From contig NC_132925.1 of NCBI RefSeq assembly GCF_047675955.1, forward strand, positions 74,157,622 to 74,221,621: a stretch of DNA of 64,000 nt, in the 5' to 3' direction. Positions 23,331-34,590 of the stretch are shown here, one piece after another. Position numbers and translations under genes: made by a program. The notes under the pieces were generated by a model that saw only the letters and a program-made list of their open reading frames with translations, was not told where the DNA came from and made no database searches. Numbering within the stretch: the first letter of the stretch is position 1; each line of letters begins with the position of its first letter. The stretch is from Chlorocebus sabaeus. Taxonomy: Eukaryota > Chordata > Mammalia > Primates > Cercopithecidae.

Positions 23331-25510
23331 AAATGGAGAAAGATGTTCTTTGTTTTTCTTCTTTTATTTTTTTCTTCCTTACTTAGCATTTGAGAAAAAC
23401 AGCAGAATTGCTTTGACCCTAAGACTTTCAGCATAAAAAGAAGGTCAGAGTCTTGAGCCCCAAAAAAGGTCATAGATGACTGATAAGGATTTCACTAATT
23501 ATGTGGCTGGTAATCGAGGCACACAAGAAGAATGTCAGAGCTCCCATGAGCTTGGAGCTGGAGTGCCCGTTCACAGCTCCTCCTAATTGTAGTCTAGATA
23601 TCACCGTACCTCCTGCAATGATAGCCTTCCTGTTTTATGACTTCTTATCCTAGCTGATGTGACAACATCTGAGATTCTTGCTTTGGAATGGCCGCTTTTC
23701 CCATGAAGATAAATGCATTACCTGACAGGGCTTGTCATTTACTATACTGCTGCTGTCAAAACGAGATACAGCTCATCCAGTAGTGCCGGTTCTCTGGAAT
23801 GCTGAACAATGCCCCTCCCATTCCTCTTCACTTTTCTAGGCTCAACTGTCATCTTTCTTTTCAAGCAAAGGTTGCCTAAAAGAGGAAAGGATAAGTCAGT
23901 TTTGTTCTCCAGCTTAACACTTTGTTCATCAAGGCTCTTCCCAATACTGAGACCATTGTAACCAGTCTAAGAGGTATTGATCATTGACTTAAAGGACTTC
24001 ACAGAGGGATTACGTGTGTTTGATCTACAAGGCAATTTAAATTTGATGTGGTAAACATAGGTGATACTGATCTTTATACGATAGCTATATTCAAACGGGC
24101 ATTTTAGCATCTGCTAACATTGTCTATTATTTTAAATGGGGCCACAAATTACCATTAGTTCTATTTGAACTTACAGTTTTCTCTTAAGCATAGTTGTTTC
24201 CAGTATGGCTTGCCTAAAATCAACCCCTTTTCCTGTGATCTTTGACAATTAGAGCTGATGACATAAACTAGACCTATTTGTCAGCAAGCGTCCAGGATAA
24301 AGAACTGGATGCTGAAAAATAGTTTGTCTCCTGGAATGTGCATACGTGTTCAGGTTGTATTGGACACTGGTAGAATGCTTCTGGTCATAATTCGTGAGCT
24401 AGAGAGTTCTGCAAACATCATAGGACTGATCAGATAAAGAGATAAAGGTCACTGGAAACTTTCTCTCTATTGCTATTTCTCTGCCGTTGTCCTCTATGTA
24501 AAGTAAGGGCTGTCTGAAAGGATTGCTTTAGCCTTTGCAAAGTCTAGCCTGTGGCAAAACTATGACTACTAACAATAGCAATAGTTCTCCAGCTTTTGGA
24601 CACCTACTGTGTACCAGATTCTCTGTCATGATATCTCTCTCTTTCCCTTTCTTTCTCTCTATCATGTCATCTCTAACTTTAACTTCATCTAAAGTACACA
24701 AACTCTTAAGGATCTGAACTCTTCGACTCTACCCCTTTTGTATTTAACCACAGATGTTTGTTGCTTATAATGTAAAACATTTATCTTGATCAGCTTTCTA
24801 CTCTTTTTCTCCCATTCTCTTCTACCCATCATGACTGTATTTTCCCATGTGCCCTTGGCTTGTCTATGATACGGGGACTCCTCCCACCTCCTGACCCACC
24901 CCTTGACTGCTTACACCTGTCCTTCTCCATTGAAACTTATTTGCTATGCATTGGTTTGCTATTGGGCTTCCTTTAAGAAGACAAGCATTGGAACAAAGAA
25001 GTTCTTGCTGTGGTATGAGGTTCCCTTGTCCATCATATATTTGTGACTTTAAATGTGGTTCTGTCCAAAATATCCTGTGTAAGAGGATGTTCCAACAGAG
25101 GACATTCATGGATAGCAATGACTTCTTATACTTTTGATTTGTTTTTATACTCCTCATGATGTTTAGCACAAACTGTGTACATAGAAATCACTTTAAACAC
25201 CAGATTGCCCACGTCAAGGGTGTTACTGTGTCAAGGGCATCACTGCACTGCTTATACATAGTTTCCTATTTCACCATGTATAAGGTGAGCTATGATTTAT
25301 GTTTCACAAAGTAAGGTAATAGTCCAGGCAAGGAGTTTTGTGCCAAATGAAAAAATCATGAGACTAGATAACAATACTTTTTGTTTAGGTGTGATTTGGA
25401 GCCAGAGTATGGGCTCAGTTAACTGTAAACACATTTTTATCCATGGGACTCTCCGATGGAGCACTGGAAGGTGCTGAGGGAAGCAGGAAGCTTCTTTGTT
25501 ATTCTGGAGT
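23331..25510. other. MAGI1: Intron, nothing recognised with confidence
   Basis: Largely unique. A short pyrimidine-rich patch lies at about 24636-24662. Possible weak L2/MIR traces are present, but none that I can place. Confidence 0.45.
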
Positions 25511-25514
25511 TTTA

Positions 25515-25645
25515 TTCATTGAGGAACTTGGAGCATCCCTGGAACCCTCCTCATAAATGCCAGCAGCATCCCCCATATTTGTGACAACTCAGAGCAGAAA
25601 ACCACTTGGCATTTCTGCAGTGTGCCCTTTCAGGAGCATTGAAGT
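25515..25645 (-). mobile_element. MER20-like hAT fossil (antisense)
   Basis: GAGCATCCCTGGAACCC, ATGCCAGCAGCATCCCCC and TTTGTGACAACTCAGAG match the antisense MER20 core. Confidence 0.65.
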
Positions 25646-26080
25646 GTGGAATCTCTATTTCCCTCTTGCCAGGGGAGAAGTGAGCTTTCCTGTCAGTGAG
25701 CTTATGAGAGGGACCTGGAAATTCCTGACCATGACAATTCCTGTTCTCTTGGGGGCTCTATCTGATCCCAGGGAAGCGTGCATTCACTGTCCATCCTTGC
25801 TGGAAATCTTCTTTGGGTGGACCTCACAGGGAAGACAGTGGTTTTGAGATTTGCTGTGGAATGGGTTTGGTAGTGTAATTTTGGGGGTGATTTATTAACA
25901 ATCCCCTTGTTAACAAAGATCTAAAGCCATTTTCTCCATTGTGCTTTTGTCAGTAATAAAAGTGACATTGTGATCGGTGGATTGTGCCATTTATTACAAG
26001 GTGTTGTTTATTCTAGTCCATGTCAGATACTTCTGTTGATACGCTACCTTACTTTCCTTTTTCTGTGTTGCTTTTTCTTT
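25646..26080. other. MAGI1: Intron, nothing recognised
   Basis: Unique-looking intron. Confidence 0.45.
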
Positions 26081-26082
26081 TT

Positions 26083-26284
26083 CTTATTTATTTATTTATT
26101 TATTTATTTGTTTGTTTGTTTGTTTATTTTTTGAGACACAGTCTCACTCTGTCTCCCAGGCTGGAGTATAGTGGCATGATCATAGCTCAGTGCAGCCTCC
26201 AACTCCTGGGCTCAAGTGATCCTCCCACCTCAGCCTCCAGAGTAGCTGGAACTACAGACACATGCCACCATGCCTGACTCATTT
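26083..26284 (-). mobile_element. Alu right-arm fragment / FRAM-like (antisense) with (TTTA)n(TTTG)n tail
   Basis: A tail of TTTA and TTTG units (26083-26132) leads into about 150 bp of a single Alu arm, ending at CATGCCTGACTCATTTTT. The second arm is absent, so this is a 5'-truncated Alu or an ancestral monomer. Confidence 0.85.
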
Positions 26285-26479
26285 TTATTTCTGTTTTTCA
26301 TCTTATGTATTTTATGTATCCTTCTCCTTAGAGCTTATCTAGAGCCATTTTTTAAAGCTTTAAGATCGGTTCTGAAATTCTTAATTCTGCACTAGACAGG
26401 GCAGCTGGCATTCATCACTCTTTGTCAGTAGAGAGCCTATGTACTTTACAAATATTGTTTGACTAGTTGTACTATGATG

Positions 26480-26825
26480 CTAGTGGTAGTTATTACTGTC
26501 ATTACATATGAGGTAAAGCGGGAGTAGAGAGACTGAATAACTCATCTGACACCATGCTTTCTAATTTAAAAATTAATAACTTTTTTTAAAAAAATCAAGT
26601 CCTGTTTATCAAGTATGCCCAGTGTGTCAGGAACTCTGTTAAACACATTACTTAACATTATTGCCTTTAATCCTCTTAATGTTTTGAAGTGTAAGCTATT
26701 ATTATATCCATTTTCCAATGAAGAAAATGAGATTTAGAGAGGCTCAAGTACATACACTTACAGAGCTGAGTTTGATTTCAGTCTGATGGATCCCAAAGTT
26801 ATTATCTTAAACCACTGCATTTTAC
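26480..26825 (-). repeat. MIR (antisense), possibly two overlapping fragments
   Basis: AGTAGAGAGACTGAATAACTC near 26525 is one MIR-like core. TTTAATCCTCTTAATG, CCATTTTCCAATGAAGAAAA and CTTAAACCACTGCATTTTAC (26660-26825) form a clearer one. Confidence 0.7.
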
Positions 26826-27034
26826 AGCCATTTGTACTATTAGTTTTCTTTGGCACAATGGTGTATGTAATGGAAAAGAGAACCACTGGAAAGGCCCTTC
26901 AGCATCTTCAGGCCACCTTTCAGAGCCCATTCAGCATAGTACACTTGGACTCATGCCCTGCCCCTGTGTGTCATTAGCGCTTGTCTTGTTGAGTCTAGAA
27001 CATTCAGATGTGATGGGCTTTCACGTGTGGTGGA

Positions 27035-27195
27035 CCTGAGAGGCTGGCAGGCTCTACCACTTACCAGTTTTGTTGGCTTGGGCAGGTTACTCATGCTTCC
27101 TGTGACTCAGTTTCCTCTTTATCTTTACTGATGTTTACAAGAAGTATGGATGCACCCAGCCATGAGCTTGACACTTCATAGGCCCTCTGTTAAGA
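27035..27195 (+). repeat. MIR (sense)
   Basis: CTCTACCACTTACCAG, GGCTTGGGCAGGTTACTC and GTGACTCAGTTTCCTC in MIR order. Confidence 0.75.
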
Positions 27196-27784
27196 CTGAT
27201 TGTTCTTCCTTACCCCTTTCCCTTCCCTTTCTAGCATGACTTCCCAAACACTCTTTTCAATTTCTCTTTAGGCTTTGAGGCCTTATTTATACGAAGATTC
27301 TTTTTTTTTCTTTAAACAAGCTAAGTTTTAAAAAACTGACTTTCCAGCATTTGTTGAGTGTAACACTAGATGCCAGGCAAGAATATAGTGAAGATTAATA
27401 ATTGGATGATTTAGCCAATAATAGGCATGCTTGAAACAGCACATTTTTTGCCTTTTCCCAGCATCAGCTAATTCCCCAATGTTCTGTGTCTTTGTATTTC
27501 TTATTATACATTGTTAACCCTAATTGCCATTGTATAGTTGCTGAGTGGATAGAGTCCTATTGGAGAAAAAATGGGGAAAAAAATTACAAATGTAAAAGCT
27601 TGTAACACTGGACTTCATTTATGTGTGTCTGCTAATAGATTCAAATAAACATGGTTTGGCTGGTGTTCTTTATTCTAAGGTTCTCAGGGGTGTAGAAAAA
27701 GGGAAAGCCAAAGGAGTTTTAGATTAAATTTAATTAGAGTTGTGGTAATTTATAATCTTCTTATGAAAACATGTTAGACCAGAC
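27196..27784. other. MAGI1: Intron, nothing recognised
   Basis: AT-rich intron with short T and A runs. Confidence 0.45.
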
Positions 27785-28075
27785 CTCACCACTTAATAAT
27801 AACGTCTGTCATTAATTGAGCACTTACTGTATGCACCAAGCAGTGTGCTAAGTGATTTACAAGCTTTGTCTCTGTTAACCTTCTCTGAACCCTGCAGGGT
27901 GTAGTGTTATCAGACCTGTATTCTGTATTCTGCAGTATGAGTGCAGCAATTGAGGTGTGGAGAGCTTAGGTAGTGGCATCTCCAAGGAGGCACAGTTTGA
28001 TAATGATGGAACTCAAGATTCAAACCTAGTTCTAACCACCTCCAGAGTCCAAGCTCTTGGTTTATTTTTCTGCCT
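27785..28075 (-). repeat. MIR (antisense)
   Basis: TTGAGCACTTACTGTATGC, GTGCTAAGTGATTTACAAGC and a long antisense MIR body ending at AGAGTCCAAGCTC. Confidence 0.8.
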
Positions 28076-28645
28076 GCCATCACCTTAAAGACCATTTTTA
28101 AAAATTAACATATTAAATTGTAAAAAAGAGTCTCCTCCTAATAACATATGGATTAGTCTTTGGCTGAGTGTAGGATACTAATATATCTATTTGGCAGTCA
28201 TGTTAATTTATTTAATTGCTTTATAATTTTAGCTGACATTTTTCATCAAGATTTGTTGCAATTATAAAGCAATTTCCATGACAATTTATGAAGGTACATG
28301 AAAGTTTTCACAGTATCCTTACCATGTATTATTTATTTTAAGGAAAGGATGTTTTAGTTTCCCAAGAATCATTTGAGTCAAGAGAATGAGGAATAATATA
28401 TTTTTAAAAATTTCCTTGTATCAAATGTGTTCAATAAACATAAGTAAAATTTCTGGCTTCTGTAGTGGATTGTGTGTATTTCTTCTGTGGTCCAAGTAAG
28501 GAAATTTCACCAGTTGTGTTCTGATTCCCCTACCTAGTTTGTGTTGGGGAAGGAACTGCCCAAAATTTAAACAAGAAAATGTCAATCGTGTTATTTTCAC
28601 TACAATATGAATTAAGTAGACTTTTAAAAGGATCAATGACATATT
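28076..28645. other. MAGI1: Intron, nothing recognised
   Basis: Very AT-rich intron, no supported element. Confidence 0.45.
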
Positions 28646-28649
28646 TTTC

Positions 28650-28972
28650 TATTGCATTTAAAATTAACCAATAACACATCACTATTTTTAGGAAATATAT
28701 GCAAATGTATTTAGGGGTAAATACATTTCAGTCTGATAAATGTGTGATGCAACTTATGCTCAAATGACTACAAAGCATTAAAAATGGTTAAAAATATATT
28801 ATTTATGGGAAGAGGCAGAGAGAGAACAAATGACAAGCTGGTATGTTAATAACCAGCAAGTCTGAGTAAAATGTGTATGGTATTATTTGTTCTATTCTTG
28901 TTCTTGCACTGTTCTGTAAATTTGATATTTTCTATAAAAGGAAAATTAACCTATACCAAAAAAAAAAAAATA
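28650..28972 (+). mobile_element. L1M 3' end with poly(A) tail (sense)
   Basis: GGCAGAGAGAGAACAAATGAC, GTATGGTATTATTTGTTC and AAATTTGATATTTTCTATAAAA precede an A13 tail at 28960-28972; this is the typical L1M terminal pattern. Confidence 0.7.
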
Positions 28973-29154
28973 GTCAACCGATTATAGTTTGGGAGAAAGG
29001 GGATTATATGTGAATGTTATGTTTTTGTCTCTCTTCCCCCTCATTTATATCAGTGTTTTTAGCCTAAAATTGAGATTTTGTTACTACCTTGTTAGACTAT
29101 GTTCATTAAAGTGCAGAGTGACTAGCCTGAAAGATGTTGTGCACATATTAAAAC

Positions 29155-29385
29155 AAGAATCTAGCACTTGCAGAATACCAAGTTTATGCTAAGTGTTTTC
29201 GTTATAGTTTTCCATTGAATACTTGTAGAAATCTTATGAAGGAAGTAATTACTACTAGTATCTTCACTGATGAGGAAACTGAGGCTAATAAAGTTAAGTG
29301 ACTTGGCTTACAATTATCAAATAGGACTGCACACTCAGTCAGGTTGGTAACTAGAACCCCCACTAATAACCACCACTGTTTCTTT
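29155..29385 (-). repeat. MIR (antisense)
   Basis: TTGAATACTTGTAGAAATC, TGATGAGGAAACTGAGGC and AGTTAAGTGACTTGGC in antisense MIR order. Its right-hand end forms the left arm of the inverted duplication at 29337-29714. Confidence 0.8.
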
Positions 29386-29996
29386 CCTCAGACTATATAT
29401 GTGTGTATAGTATAGTATATAAACATATACTATACTATATACACATATATAGTATACTGTATAGTGTCATATATGTGTATATAGTATATATACTATTCTA
29501 TCTGCTGTATATACATATATAGTATATATGTGTGTATACAGTATATATGCACTATATACATGTAAATACTATATATAGTATATAGTATATATACTATATA
29601 TGCATCATATATATGCATATGTAGTATATAAATACATAGTACATATACACATATATAGTCTGAGGAAAGAAACAATAGTGGTTATTAGTGGGGGTTCTAG
29701 TAACCAACCTGACTGTATACTGTATATGGTATACTCTATATAGTATATGTATAGTATATATAGCATATGTATACAGTATATAGTGTACATATATTATATG
29801 TACATATAGTATATACATATAGAATACTATACTATATACTATATAGCATATTGTATACAATATACTATATACTATATTGTATATTATATATTGTATACAA
29901 TATGCTATATAGTATATAGTACATATGTGTATGCACAGTATAATATACAAATATATATGCATAGTCTGAGGGAAGAAACAATGGTCATTATTAGTA
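29337..29996. repeat. AT-rich multi-palindrome with inverted and direct flank copies (PATRR-like)
   Basis: A flank of 64 bp at 29337-29400 recurs as its reverse complement at 29651-29714 with about 3 mismatches. A third, partial copy in that second orientation lies at 29961-29995 (31 of 35 matching 29655-29689). The intervening DNA is TATA/ATGT-rich and contains two strong hairpins: arms 29392-29420 and 29425-29453 (4-nt loop, 1 mismatch), and arms 29830-29864 and 29887-29921 (35 bp, no mismatch, 22-nt spacer). Open frames here are artefacts of low complexity. Confidence 0.9.
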
Positions 29997-30129
29997 CATC
30001 TATATAGTTACATATACATATACATGAATATATCAAGACAGTAAGTTAGGAAAAATGATTTTAAGTGCATCCTGAGTATCTGCTAGTTGGATTCTAGGTG
30101 AGCATAAAATTATGTTAATAATTATTTTT

Positions 30130-30680
30130 GTCATTAACATATATTGAATACTTGCCCTGTGCTAGATTTGCTAGATTTTATTCTTTTTTTTTTTTTGAGA
30201 CAGAGTCTCGTTCTGTTGCTCAGGCTGGAGTGCAGAGGCGCGATCTCGGCCCACTGCAAGCTCCGCCTCCCGGGTTCACACCATTCTCCTGCTTCAGCCT
30301 CCCAAGTAGGTGGGACTACAGGCGCCCGCCACTACGCCTGGCTCATTTTTTGTATTTTTTATTAGAGACAGGGTTTCACTGTGTTAACCAGGATGGTCTC
30401 GATCTCCTGACCTCATGATCTGCCCACCTCGGCCTCCCAAAGTGCTGGGATTACAGTTATTAGCCACTGCGCCCGGCCTAGATTTTATTCTGTAATAGTG
30501 TTATAACTCATTTAACTCTCACAGTGATCCTATGATATAGGTGCTTTTATTCTCCATATTCAAGGAAACTGAAGCATGGAAGGTTAAACAACTTGCTATA
30601 GATACCACAACAAAGGTAGAGCTGTGTTGTGCCATTCTGGAAGTTTCATTCTTAATCAGTGGCTTATACTGCCTATTATT
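30130..30680 (-). repeat. MIR (antisense), interrupted by AluY
   Basis: Left: TTGAATACTTGCCCTGTGC. Right: TTTAACTCTCACAGTGATCC, AGGAAACTGAAGCATGG and AATCAGTGGCTTATACTGCC. The AluY separates them. Confidence 0.8.
30185..30477 (-). mobile_element. AluY-like element (antisense, full length)
   Basis: Poly(T), GAGACAGAGTCTCGTTCTG start and GCGCCCGGCC end. A perfect 14-bp target-site duplication CTAGATTTTATTCT lies at 30171-30184 and 30478-30491. Diagnostic GCAAGCTCCGCC and TCTCGATCTCCTGACC are present. Confidence 0.95.
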
Positions 30681-31194
30681 TAACTTCCAAAAAATATAAA
30701 AACAAAAAAATAGGAAAAAGAATAAGTAATTAAACAATCTTTTTCTTGGGGAAAGGGTGTCACTTTTTAATTCTCTCTTCTGTAGTGTAATTATATCCTA
30801 GTCTTAGATCCCATCAAAGCCACCACAGTACACAACTCTGGGGGGAACTATTCCGTTTCTAATCTGTGTGAATAGTGCCCTCGCTGACTGATTGCATGGC
30901 CTTATGCAGAGGTCATGTTTCAGTAGCAGATACTCAGCTAGATATAAAACCTCAAAAATAGGAAGAATCAAATTGCCATTCATCTTGGAGGCAAATGGCT
31001 CAACCATGCTTTCTAAATGTGGTGAGATGGTGCCTTACTTATTGTGGGTAATATCCATGAATACTTGATCATCAGAAACCTAATCCAATCTGGTTACAAG
31101 ATCTCTCCATTCTTAGTTCAGCTTATTACAGGAAGGAGATAGTATTAGAATTGGATCTTATGGGGTAGTGACTTGTTTTTTTTTTTTTTCTATC
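30681..31194. other. MAGI1: Intron, nothing recognised
   Basis: Unique-looking intron with a T13 run near 31177. Confidence 0.45.
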
Positions 31195-31500
31195 TGTCAG
31201 TCAATTGATGCATCTGTTCATTCAGTCATTCTCCATTAATCTACTTCTCTGCCCATTGACCAAATGTATATTGAAAACAACTGTGAGCAGGTGACCCCAT
31301 GTTGGGTGGTCAGCATTTAGAGGTAAACTGGATAAATTTCCTGCTCTCAGGGAGTTTCCGGCATAGTGGGAAGATGAGAGGTATTTACAATAGAATTTGA
31401 TGAACTCTGTGATAGGATGCGGCCAGGACTATATGATGTACAAGGAGGGGTACTGAGCTAGGTCTTGAGACCAGTGAATCAGTGTGATACAAAAAGTGAA
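31195..31500 (-). repeat. L2 (antisense)
   Basis: TCTGTTCATTCAGTCATTC, AAATTTCCTGCTCTCAGGGAG and the later GAGACCAGTGAATC fit the antisense L2 3' region. Confidence 0.6.
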
Positions 31501-32453
31501 ATAAATACCAAAGAAGAGGCCAAATAAATTAAAAAAAAAAAATTAAAAAAGGGCATGGGACCTCTTTCCCAGGAAGAATCAGGAAACATGTACCTGTGTG
31601 ATCTGGGCATGGGACTTAACATATCTAAGCCTATTTTTTATTTAAAAAGTAATCTGTGTATTAGGGGAACAATAGACACATTAAGCATCCTAAACTCCCA
31701 GGCCCAATCTCAAGATAATGTAGTCCTGTGGGTGGGGCTTGCTCCTTAAGACCTTGACCTCTTAAGTGTTGAGAGATCACTTCTGGTTTTGAATCTCCAG
31801 AAATATTTAAAAACTGAAAACCGGTGCTACAACAAATGTTAGGACTTGGTTTTAATGGTTACAACTTAATTAATGCTTTTAAATATACTCAGCAATGTAG
31901 TATCATTGTGCTATTCACTAATTGCCATATGTAGAATACATTGACTCAAATATGCCAAAGATGGTATAGTCTGGCAATTGTCCTTAGGTTTAAATATCTT
32001 TTATTCCTTCTAATGTGTCTTTGTACTGTAGACATAACTCTATTTGAAGAGAACAACAGAATTCTAAATTGGAGGCCCTTCATGAATAGAGGACCTGGGG
32101 CAAATGACCTCCTTGCCCTGCCCCTCCTTGCCACCCTTGATACGTGTGGGATGCAATGGGATGATTCCTTTGGACCAAGGTGTGACTGCTTCAGACCCAG
32201 ATTCAGTTGCTTCAGTTAAAGGGAGAAGCTTAAGGAGGGTAAGGAACAAGTCTTCAGGGACCATCTAAGGAAGCAACAGGGGCTCTGCCAGAACCCTAGT
32301 CTTTTAGCAGGGCCCTTCCTTTTTACTATATTTCTAATTACTCCCATCACTAGAAGGAAAACTCTTTATTCCTTGGACCATTCCTTCTGAGGTTGCCATC
32401 TTTGAAGTTGGGACTTCTCTAGTCTTGTGACCTGCTTTTAAAAGTGGGGCCAA
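31501..32453. other. MAGI1: Intron; possible degraded MIR near 31.6 kb
   Basis: ATCTGGGCATGGGACTTAAC near 31601 resembles a sense MIR core. The remainder (to 32453) is unrecognised and slightly GC-richer around 32085-32200. Confidence 0.4.
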
Positions 32454-32772
32454 GGCCAGGTACAGTGGCTCATGCATGTAATCCCAGCATTTTAGGAGGC
32501 CTAGGTGGGTGGATCACTTGAGGCCAGGAGTTCCAGATCAGCCTAGTCAACATGTGAAACCCCATCTCTACAAAAATACAAAAATCCAACCAGGCATGGT
32601 GGTGGACACCTGTAATCCCAGCTATTCAGGAGGCTGAGGCGGGAGAATTGCTTGAACCTGGTAAGCGGAGGTTGCAATGAGCCGAGATTGACTCACTGTA
32701 CTCCAGTCTGGATGACAGAGTGAGACCCTGTCTCAAAACAAAAACAAACAAAAACCAACCCAACAAAAAACA
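32454..32772 (+). mobile_element. AluS-like element (sense)
   Basis: GGCCAGGTACAGTGGCTC start, both arms, and an ACAAAAACAAAC tail. An imperfect duplication AAGTGGGGCCA / AAGTAGGGCCA flanks it. Confidence 0.93.
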
Positions 32773-33888
32773 AGTAGGGCCATTCTATGGTTGTCTTAAG
32801 TGCTTTGCTTTGAAAAGTGAGACAAAAATTGGTTATACTGGAAATGAAATCATTTCCAAGGTCACCAAGCTGCTGACCTATAAAAGATTTATGACTTTGA
32901 CTTTCTAATCATTGTTCCTGTACCTAAATGAACGTGATATTTTTCTCTTTTCCCATCTCATAGGATAAGATTACAAACAGACCTTATAGAATTATTGGAG
33001 TTGCAGTCTCTGTATTCTTAGATTTCATCAATTGACTTGAGGGATGCATATTCCTTATTTCCATCTTGAAATGACTTTACACAGTCTCAAGTTCACTTAA
33101 TGAGTGACTTGGGGAAAAAAAAGATAAATCTGTTTCAGTGGAATTTTGAAAAAAATGTTGCCTGAGTTGTAGGCAAAGTGTTCTTTAAATATATAATATG
33201 ACTGGAAATAAGACATCATGTGAAATCATCTGGTGGACTGAAATTCTGTTCGAATTCTGTCAGTGTTGCCTGCCTGACCCTAGCTAATTCTGGGAATCTA
33301 GATGGCTTTTTCCCCAGTGGATAGAAGTTTGTGGCTAATACAGGTTTCATTAACTTTTTTGTTTGCTGTTCAATTCTAGTTCTCCCAGAGGTGAGCTATT
33401 GAAAGGTGGGCATTCAGTCTCATGCATTGCTTGAGAATTAGATACACCATATTAACCCACTTGAGTCAAGGATGCTGTAGGGAAATTTTGTAACTTCTTA
33501 GCTCACTGTTGAGTGGATCATTTACAAATCAAGAAATGGTTAGATATCTAAGGAACATGGAGTAGGTAAAAAAAAAAAAAAAAAAAAAAAACCTTGTTGA
33601 TATAATAATTGCTGTTTTGTTCTGAATTTGTATTATATACTTAAGGGTCTGACCTGTCCAGGCACATCAAAGTCTCTTTCCCTTCCTCTGTTCTTTTCTT
33701 CTCTCCCTCTCTCCTTCTCTTCTTCCAGTTCCTTCCCCTTCTCTTTTTCCTTCCTTTCCTGCTATCTCAGACTGGTCAATTTCTTTCCCTTATTTCAGAT
33801 TCTGGCAGTAGAACGCAACGATTCTAAACAATTACTTGTGCTAGTTATATCCGGGTTCTAACAGAGACTCTTTTAAAAAAATGAAGGA
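32773..33888. other. MAGI1: Intron with an isolated A24 run and a pyrimidine tract
   Basis: A homopolymer of 24 A lies at 33568-33591 without an attached Alu or L1 body. A CT-rich tract lies at about 33670-33765. Otherwise unrecognised. Confidence 0.5.
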
Positions 33889-34401
33889 AGCAGGGCATGA
33901 TGGCTCATGCCTGTAATCCCAGCACTTTGGGAAGCCAAGGTGGGCAGATCATTTGAGCCCAGGAGTTTGAGACCAACCTAGGCAACATGGTGAAACCCCA
34001 TCTCTACAAAAAATACAAAAATTAGCCGGGCCAGGTGCAGCGGCTCATGCCTATCATCCCAGTACTTTGGGAGGCTGTGGCAGGTGGATCACTTAAGGTC
34101 AGGAGTTCAAGACCTGCCTGGCCAACGTGATGAAACCCCATCTCTACTGAAAATATGAAATTTAGCTGGGCATGGTGGTGGGCGCCTGTAATTCCAGCTA
34201 CTCAGGAGTCTGAGGCAAGAGAATCTCTTGAGCCTGGGAGATGGAGGTTACGGTAAGCAAAGATCATGCCACTGTACTCCAGTCTGGGTGACAGAGCAAG
34301 ATTCTATCTCAAAACTAAACAAACAAATAAATAAATAAATATCCAGGTGTGGTGGCACACACCTGTAGTCACAGCTATTCTGGGGGCTAAGGTGGGAGGA
34401 T
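33889..34401 (+). mobile_element. Alu A (sense, AluJ/S-like), split by Alu B and truncated
   Basis: The left arm spans 33889-34028 and the right arm resumes at 34339 (CCAGGTGTGGTGGCAC). It stops abruptly at GGTGGGAGGATC (about 34401), where an inverted Alu begins. The missing remainder of the right arm was lost at that junction. Confidence 0.88.
34029..34338 (+). mobile_element. Alu B (sense, AluS-like), inserted into the middle A-rich region of Alu A
   Basis: A complete Alu starting GGCCAGGTGCAGCGGCTC, with a tail of AAACAAACAAATAAATAAAT. It interrupts Alu A at its ATTAGCC site. Confidence 0.92.
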
Positions 34402-34590
34402 CTTGCTCTGTCACCCAGGCAGGAGTACAGTGGCACAATCTTGGCTCACTGCAACCTACCAGTTTGGTTGCTTTAAGAACCCATATCAGTGTTGCCTAGG
34501 CTGATCTCAAACTCCTGAGCTCAATTGATCCACTCACCTCAGCCTCCCCCAGAGTGCTGGGATTATGGGTGTGAGCCACCACTCCTGGCC
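34402..34590 (-). mobile_element. Alu C (antisense, internally deleted), fused tail-to-body to Alu A
   Basis: Begins TTGCTCTGTCACCCAGGC without a poly(T) tail and ends CACTCCTGGCC. About 34 nt of non-Alu sequence (34457-34490) replaces a large internal part. Confidence 0.85.

Noticed and set aside
29493..29962. Tyr/Ile-rich frames up to 122 codons
   Set aside because: Products of the TATA/ATAC palindromic repeat.
29338..29996. CRISPR-like array because of a recurring 35-60 bp unit
   Set aside because: Only three copies, in mixed orientation, with AT-rich palindromic spacers in a mammalian intron; this is a local rearrangement.
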